Source of the DNA: Planctomycetota bacterium
GTDB taxonomy: Bacteria > Planctomycetota > Planctomycetia > Pirellulales > Pirellulaceae
Assembly: GCA_026692865.1 (NCBI GenBank)
Contig: JAPLNI010000018.1
Location: forward strand, 1 to 37,772
DNA length: 37,772 bases
Direction: 5' to 3'
Each line of letters begins with the position of its first letter. Within the stretch, counting starts at the first letter, position 1. Position numbers and translations under genes: made by a program. Shown here piece by piece: positions 33,781-37,772 of the stretch. Below the pieces are notes generated by a model. The model saw nothing but the letters and a program-made list of their open reading frames with translations. It did not search any database and had not been told where the DNA came from.

Positions 33781-35415
33781 TCACTCCGGGACTTCGCCAC
33801 ACAATTTGCGAATCGCTGGATTAGAGTAGCGGTAGCTTACGATCTTCATATCCAAGTCGACTCTACTATACAATTTCGCTGCGCGACGAATCGCGTCCAA
33901 GATCCACTCTTGATCATTACCAAACACGCCACCACCGATCAAAGTTAGGTACACCGCTTTGTTTCCAGTCTTCGACGCATTCAAAACAGCTGCGGCAAGC
34001 GTAGCTTCATAAGCTGCCTCCAGAATCAGCCTCGCAAATTTCTCCCACAGCCGCGATGGCAAACCACTGTAAGCCACCGGTAGAGCTGAACAATACGCCT
34101 GAGTCACCATGTGCTCGCAGCCGTCCAGCGTTACCTGGGTATCCCACTGTAATCCAATTTTCAGTTTGGCTCGCAGTTCATCCAATTCAGATTCTGACAA
34201 CTTGCCCAATCTGTCGTCGATCTCCTGGAGTCCACCGGCAGTTGGTAACGCATAACCATTCGTCATCTTCCATATTTGGCTGTTGGTATTGCCCAACGCT
34301 TCGCCAATCGCTGCTAGGCAATCGACTTGCTTGCTCGCGGTCTGTCCGACTTGTCCATCCAATTCCACAAAGTAATTTCGATGGATCGTCCCCGCTCCGC
34401 ATGCTACCGCACACGCGGGGCCTTGAGTCGGATCGTGTTCATAAATAGTGATTCCTTGTTCTGGCGTCACGCTTGGAGAAACCATTTCAAGTAAGTTGAA
34501 CTGCGAGGCAACTTGGAACAATGCTCCTGCATTCACTGAATCTGCATGCAATGCCTTAGCATCGGCAACCACTTCGGAAACCTTTAGTTGTGCACCGGTG
34601 GTTGAGCTCAATCCATTTTGTCGGCTGCGCAAATCCGCGAGAGAGAGGATTTCAAGTTTTCCGCAGGTCCATTCAGTTCCTCGAAGCTTCGATCGTAGTA
34701 TGTTCCCTTCGACCTCAAGTTCGCTGTAAACCGCCGCTCGACCAGATTCAGTAAAACCAAATAGCCGCTCAAACCAGTTCCCGGATAGTTTTGACTCTCT
34801 CTTGCCGGAGTTAGTGCTTAGGCGATTTGTTGAAGTGTTGGGCTGACTTTCAGGCCAATCCAGCACGAAATGACACTGCGTTTGATTTTCCGGCGCAGGC
34901 ATTGTAGCTCGTTGCAGGTCTGCACGTCGCAAAGTCGTCAACAAGCCCAGTACGTTTTCCTTCGACGCCAATCCGTGTCGCAATAGCCAGCAACAGATGA
35001 CTGTTCCCGTCCTACCCATACCCCCAAAGCAATGCACATAAACGGGAATCCGTTTATCAAGTGATAGGTCGATAGCATCCAGAATCGATCGCATCCGATC
35101 GACAGTGGTGATCTTTGTGTCGGGGATAGGGAAACGCAAATGCGCAACCCGATCACTGTTTTTCAGAGCCAATTCGCGCAGCACATCGTCGTAGCGCACA
35201 AACGCTTGTCCCACGTTGTTGGTCTCGCCCTCTTCCATCAAATTGATGAACGTTCGCATTCCCGCTTCCCACAGCCCAGAGATTCGCTTTGTGTGAGCGT
35301 GGCTATTTGGATGCCCAGGATAAGCTCCGGCAAGTAATAGGTTTTCAACGACCCAGTAGCATCTCTCTAGCGGAGTATCAATGTTGGGAATTTTAAATGG
35401 TTTGGTGAATGGCAT
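33781..35415 (-). CDS. Dual-specificity-phosphatase fused to a C-terminal domain of unknown function
   Basis: The N-terminal 180 residues are a tyrosine/dual-specificity phosphatase: the signature HCFGGMGRTGT (Cys129, Arg135) fits HCx5R(S/T), and IPDTK (Asp99) is placed for the general acid. A polar linker (about 190-220) leads to a 320-residue C-terminal region with HDPTQGPACAVACGAGTIHRN and, at the end, YLTLIGGGVFGNDQEWILDAI, which recalls the glycine-rich loop and helix of macro-type ADP-ribose-binding domains, though I hold this loosely. Soluble. Downstream of, and on the same strand as, the nuclease gene at 35439 with 23 bases between, so likely co-transcribed. Total 544 aa. Confidence 0.7.
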   Translation of the reverse strand: MPFTKPFKIPNIDTPLERCYWVVENLLLAGAYPGHPNSHAHTKRISGLWEAGMRTFINLMEEGETNNVGQAFVRYDDVLRELALKNSDRVAHLRFPIPDTKITTVDRMRSILDAIDLSLDKRIPVYVHCFGGMGRTGTVICCWLLRHGLASKENVLGLLTTLRRADLQRATMPAPENQTQCHFVLDWPESQPNTSTNRLSTNSGKRESKLSGNWFERLFGFTESGRAAVYSELEVEGNILRSKLRGTEWTCGKLEILSLADLRSRQNGLSSTTGAQLKVSEVVADAKALHADSVNAGALFQVASQFNLLEMVSPSVTPEQGITIYEHDPTQGPACAVACGAGTIHRNYFVELDGQVGQTASKQVDCLAAIGEALGNTNSQIWKMTNGYALPTAGGLQEIDDRLGKLSESELDELRAKLKIGLQWDTQVTLDGCEHMVTQAYCSALPVAYSGLPSRLWEKFARLILEAAYEATLAAAVLNASKTGNKAVYLTLIGGGVFGNDQEWILDAIRRAAKLYSRVDLDMKIVSYRYSNPAIRKLCGEVPE

Positions 35416-35438
35416 GACGCGTTCTTTAAGCAGTGCGT

Positions 35439-36377
35439 TTATAACGGTGATGGTTCGCTATTTGGAACCAAAATGTCTGTTGACTGTACAAGTCGAAACG
35501 ACCCTTTTGCGATCCTCCAGTATCGATCCTCACCGCCTGGATAGTGGCTTCGCGACGGATGGTTAACACAGTCTGAAGTTATTTGGCAGTTAATTGTTGA
35601 GCGGTTGAAGCTCGGATAGCGCTTGAGAATGACTTCGGCAATGTCCTTTGGTGCAAACGTTCGACAAGGATCGCTGGCGACATATTCCTGCACCGCCTCC
35701 CAAACGACCTGTCGGACTGGTTTGTCACGAGACCATTTCGACGAAGACGTTTTCAGGCTGTTCGTCTCCTCATGGCCAACAAGCGTTTCGGTTGTGACCA
35801 ATATCTCATTACTACCCGTCTCGAAGACAGAAAACGCAATACAGCTTATGTCTATACTGTGCTGAATTCTGAGAAACCTGCTGACTCTCGATACACTTGG
35901 TGGAATCGACTCCGCCGCAATAAACAGACGAATTCGAGACTTCAATTTTGGACGTGTCTCAACTTCAAACGTCTCCAGAAATCTATTGTTAAGCAGCAGC
36001 TCAGCCTGGTCTGATGCAAAGCCCAGGTAGTTCGCCGCGATTGCGATAATGTCATCTTCGGAAAGCTCGTTAGCCCAGGCGGCATATTCGAGAATTTGAG
36101 CCACCACCTCGCGAGGTGCTTGTCCCTTCTTGAGCTCGATGATAACCAAATTGCCCTCGCTATCTAACGCAAGCAAGTCGGGAAAGACCGTTCCGGCATC
36201 AACGTTTGCAGAGGTTTGGCGGCCGATGATGAGCAGAGGTTCTTCTGCAAGTGCCCAGGGATTCCTTTCGAGCCAGTTCTCCAAATGCTTTTCAAGTGCA
36301 AGTTTCGCCGGCTTCGCAAGTTCCAGTTCTGCGAGTTGCGGATCGGAACTGATCCCCTTGAGTTTGAAAAGAGCCAT
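35439..36377 (-). CDS. PD-(D/E)XK nuclease, NucS-like, with C-terminal winged-helix-like region
   Basis: From ATG 36377 the product is 312 aa. FPDLLALDSEGNLVIIELKKG has Asp67, Glu81 and Lys83 in the D..ExK pattern of NucS/restriction-type nucleases, with QILEYAAWA following, usual in the family. Residues 1-55 include LEKHLENWLERNPWAL, also seen in NucS-like proteins. The last 85 residues (IAEVILKRYPSFNRSTINCQ, then YPGGEDRYWRIAKG) look like a DNA-binding winged helix. It is probably a DNA repair or defence nuclease. It sits upstream of the phosphatase fusion on the same strand. The TTG at 36383 is an alternative start. Confidence 0.75.
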   Translation of the reverse strand: MALFKLKGISSDPQLAELELAKPAKLALEKHLENWLERNPWALAEEPLLIIGRQTSANVDAGTVFPDLLALDSEGNLVIIELKKGQAPREVVAQILEYAAWANELSEDDIIAIAANYLGFASDQAELLLNNRFLETFEVETRPKLKSRIRLFIAAESIPPSVSRVSRFLRIQHSIDISCIAFSVFETGSNEILVTTETLVGHEETNSLKTSSSKWSRDKPVRQVVWEAVQEYVASDPCRTFAPKDIAEVILKRYPSFNRSTINCQITSDCVNHPSRSHYPGGEDRYWRIAKGSFRLVQSTDILVPNSEPSPL

Positions 36378-36459
36378 TGGCAACTACCATTTCATTTAGC
36401 ATTGATGATGTGGATAAGATGAGGTTCTCGTAGCGAAGCTCGTCTTTCGAATAGAACAC

Positions 36460-37050
36460 TTACGCCTCATATTCACACTCATGTGTGGTTATCTGTTCTA
36501 TATCACTAGGATTCGCTCGTCGGTGGAGTCCAAAGAGAACTGAGACCAATTCACGAGTGGTAGCGATCGGAGTGAATTTCGCTTTTGGAATCACTCGAAT
36601 CGCAGCACGTTCTTTCTTCACACCTTCTGCATTGCCTTTTGTGTGAGTAGCAACCTTGAATCCTTCGAGCGATGGCAGCGGCATCCTGCTCTCACCACCG
36701 AAGAACAGATAGGACAGGCTGGCCCGGCAGGATTCGATATCTTCGCTACGAACTATCCAGACAATGCACCCGCTGGGCTTAGCTGCTAATGCGATATTGA
36801 CTTTTTGTCTCGCGGTTTTGGATTCTCGCCTTGAAGTTTTCAGCTGTACATGCCGCAAGACTTCATTGCACTCGAGCACGACGTCGTATCCTGACGCATC
36901 TACTTCGGAACGGAGTACTTCCACAGTCTTTCCGTAGTAGTACCAAACTTCTTGTAGCACCTCAGAAATAAATACATGTTCTACAAGTTGTTCGTAGAAG
37001 GTCGATTTCATGTAAGCGTCGTCTGCACTCGTTGCGAGTTCATCAGTCAT
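36460..37050 (-). CDS. DUF4365-like predicted PD-(D/E)XK nuclease
   Basis: From the ATG at 37050 the product is 196 aa; the longer frame to 37284 lies antisense to the phage-type gene and is unlikely. The core has EHVF (Glu24), DASGYDVVLE (Asp56, Glu60) and VQLKTS (Gln69, Lys71), the E...D.x(n).QxK pattern of DUF4365-type nuclease domains. Later segments (GCIVWIVRSEDI; PSLEGFKVATHTKG) are typical alpha/beta. Its start is eight bases from the start of the plus-strand tail gene, so the two starts must use promoters inside each other's coding sequence. Such nucleases are often accessory genes near prophages. Function unproven. Confidence 0.55.
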   Translation of the reverse strand: MTDELATSADDAYMKSTFYEQLVEHVFISEVLQEVWYYYGKTVEVLRSEVDASGYDVVLECNEVLRHVQLKTSRRESKTARQKVNIALAAKPSGCIVWIVRSEDIESCRASLSYLFFGGESRMPLPSLEGFKVATHTKGNAEGVKKERAAIRVIPKAKFTPIATTRELVSVLFGLHRRANPSDIEQITTHECEYEA

Positions 37051-37057
37051 TATCCCA

Positions 37058-37420
37058 ATGAATAACGCCGATAAAACCCTCCAACCTCGAGGAGAAGGTT
37101 CTCGGGCAACTACAACAGAGACTGTCCGAGCCAATGAGCTCTGGCGTTTGATCTGGCAACTGGCTGGAATCGTCGGCGTCGCCCCTGGGCCACTGACTCT
37201 GCGGGAACTGATTTGGATGGTTGAGTCGCGTCGTCGAGAAGCATGGCAACATACTTCCGCAGTCCTTGCAACGTTGGCCAACATTCATCGCGATCCCAAG
37301 AAGAAACCTCGACCGTTTACGACTCAAGAGTTTCATCCGATGGCTGAGGGAAAGAGTCCTGCCAAACCTCCGAAGGCAGATATCCAACTACTCAAACGCG
37401 TATTTGTGGAGCGTAAGTGA
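37058..37420 (+). CDS. Phage tail assembly chaperone-like protein
   Basis: The 120-aa protein contains WQLAGIVGVAPGPLTLRELIWM and then VLATLANIHRDPKKKPRPFTTQEFHPM read in pieces. The LAG..G..P.pLTLREL..M and HRDPKK.PRPFT..FHP patterns recall small phage-tail proteins just before the tape-measure gene in planctomycete prophages (from memory). Its stop overlaps the next start (TGATG), and the tape-measure start follows, which supports the assignment by position. No ribosome site is clear. Confidence 0.55.
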   Translation: MNNADKTLQPRGEGSRATTTETVRANELWRLIWQLAGIVGVAPGPLTLRELIWMVESRRREAWQHTSAVLATLANIHRDPKKKPRPFTTQEFHPMAEGKSPAKPPKADIQLLKRVFVERK

Positions 37421-37689
37421 TGTTGAATGAAGAAGCAAAACTGCGATTACTGGCCGAGGATCGCGAAGCGGGCGATTGCATTTCACCTCAAGAAGCGGAA
37501 GCAATTCGCTGGGCTGTGGCTGAACTGGATCGTCGGCGTGATCAGATCAATCTTCTGCGAGAGGTTCATACTCCCGAGTTGGTTCGATTGTTGGCCGACT
37601 GCATTGAACATGCAAACAAGGGGTTCGATGTGCTTAGTTCCTTACCCTGGGAACGCATCCTTCAGTGGTGGAACAAACACGGCGTTTGA
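37420..37689 (+). CDS. Small phage-associated protein
   Basis: The 89-aa product starts at ATG 37420 and overlaps the preceding stop by one base, so the two are coupled. It is all helical and charged (LLAEDREAGDCISPQEAEAI, then LVRLLADCIEHANKGFD) and has no recognised motif. Position between a tail-chaperone-like gene and the tape-measure start is that of a second tail-assembly protein or frameshift product partner, but no frameshift is needed here. Confidence 0.5.
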   Translation: MLNEEAKLRLLAEDREAGDCISPQEAEAIRWAVAELDRRRDQINLLREVHTPELVRLLADCIEHANKGFDVLSSLPWERILQWWNKHGV

Positions 37690-37701
37690 TAGGAGGCTCC
37701 G

Positions 37702-37772
37702 ATGGGATCGACACAACAAGTACGCGCGGGGGCCGCCTATGTTGAATTGACAACCAAGAATACTGCGTTCAT
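37702..37772 (+). CDS. Tape-measure protein, 5' end only (runs off window)
   Basis: AGGAGG lies seven bases upstream of the ATG at 37702. The first codons read MGSTQQVRAGAAYVELTTKN, close to the RAGGAFVEL..K start typical of phage tail tape-measure proteins. The frame is still open at the window end. Only 24 codons are visible, so the call relies on this start and gene order. Confidence 0.5.
   Translation, partial: MGSTQQVRAGAAYVELTTKNTAF

Noticed and set aside
33524-33829. 101-codon plus-strand frame
   Set aside because: Overlaps the end of the phosphatase gene on the other strand and shows no protein family features.

Overview
The window looks like a chromosome segment of a planctomycete, probably Pirellulaceae/Rhodopirellula-like. 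I infer this from moderate GC, many dispersed palindromes with a GCGCTAGC core, an integron-like recombination site, large hybrid kinases, and integrase-type transposases of a kind common in that group. No rRNA or tRNA gene was recognised, so the assignment is an inference.

Layout. (1) 1-3211: an attC-like site with a cassette-like small ORF, then a minus-strand operon of two tandem GT12-like glycosyltransferases and a radical SAM protein. (2) 3212-4302: gene-poor, holding a transposase tail and a GCTAGC palindrome. (3) 4303-19058: signalling block, almost all minus strand. It has a four-PAS hybrid kinase with receiver and Hpt, a LuxR/FixJ-type regulator lacking the phospho-acceptor Asp, a single-domain receiver, a 531-aa GAF-like protein, a CDGSH iron-sulfur protein, and an operon cheA-cheW-(soluble tandem Cache-like protein). 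(4) 19059-19959: repeat-rich spacer. (5) 19960-30650: plus-strand block, the most interesting part. It encodes a ferredoxin-dependent bilin reductase homologue, a heme oxygenase, a V4R protein, a Pro/Ala-rich linker-like protein translationally coupled to a single-domain phycobiliprotein-like protein, a second V4R protein, and a 798-aa protein that I read as six tandem phycobiliprotein-like units. A TraB/ChaN-like protein, an Hsp20/GvpH-like chaperone and a CDC48-type AAA ATPase gene follow; the last is cut in its second ATPase domain. (6) 30613-32095: an integrase-type insertion element at the break. (7) 32376-37050: a hypothetical acidic protein, a dual-specificity-phosphatase fusion, and two PD-(D/E)XK-type nuclease genes. 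(8) 37058-37772: the start of a phage tail module (chaperone-like ORF, small ORF, tape-measure start).

How it may work together (inference). Heme oxygenase opens heme to biliverdin, the bilin reductase homologue reduces it, and the product could be carried by the phycobiliprotein-like proteins and perhaps V4R proteins, assembled by the Pro/Ala-rich protein and maintained by Hsp20/AAA chaperones. No photosynthesis gene is visible. The neighbouring CheA/CheW/Cache module lacks a visible MCP signalling domain, CheR or CheB, so this could be a bilin-based sensory or storage assembly coupled to a non-canonical Che pathway. The functional link is a hypothesis; the gene content and motifs are read directly from the sequence.
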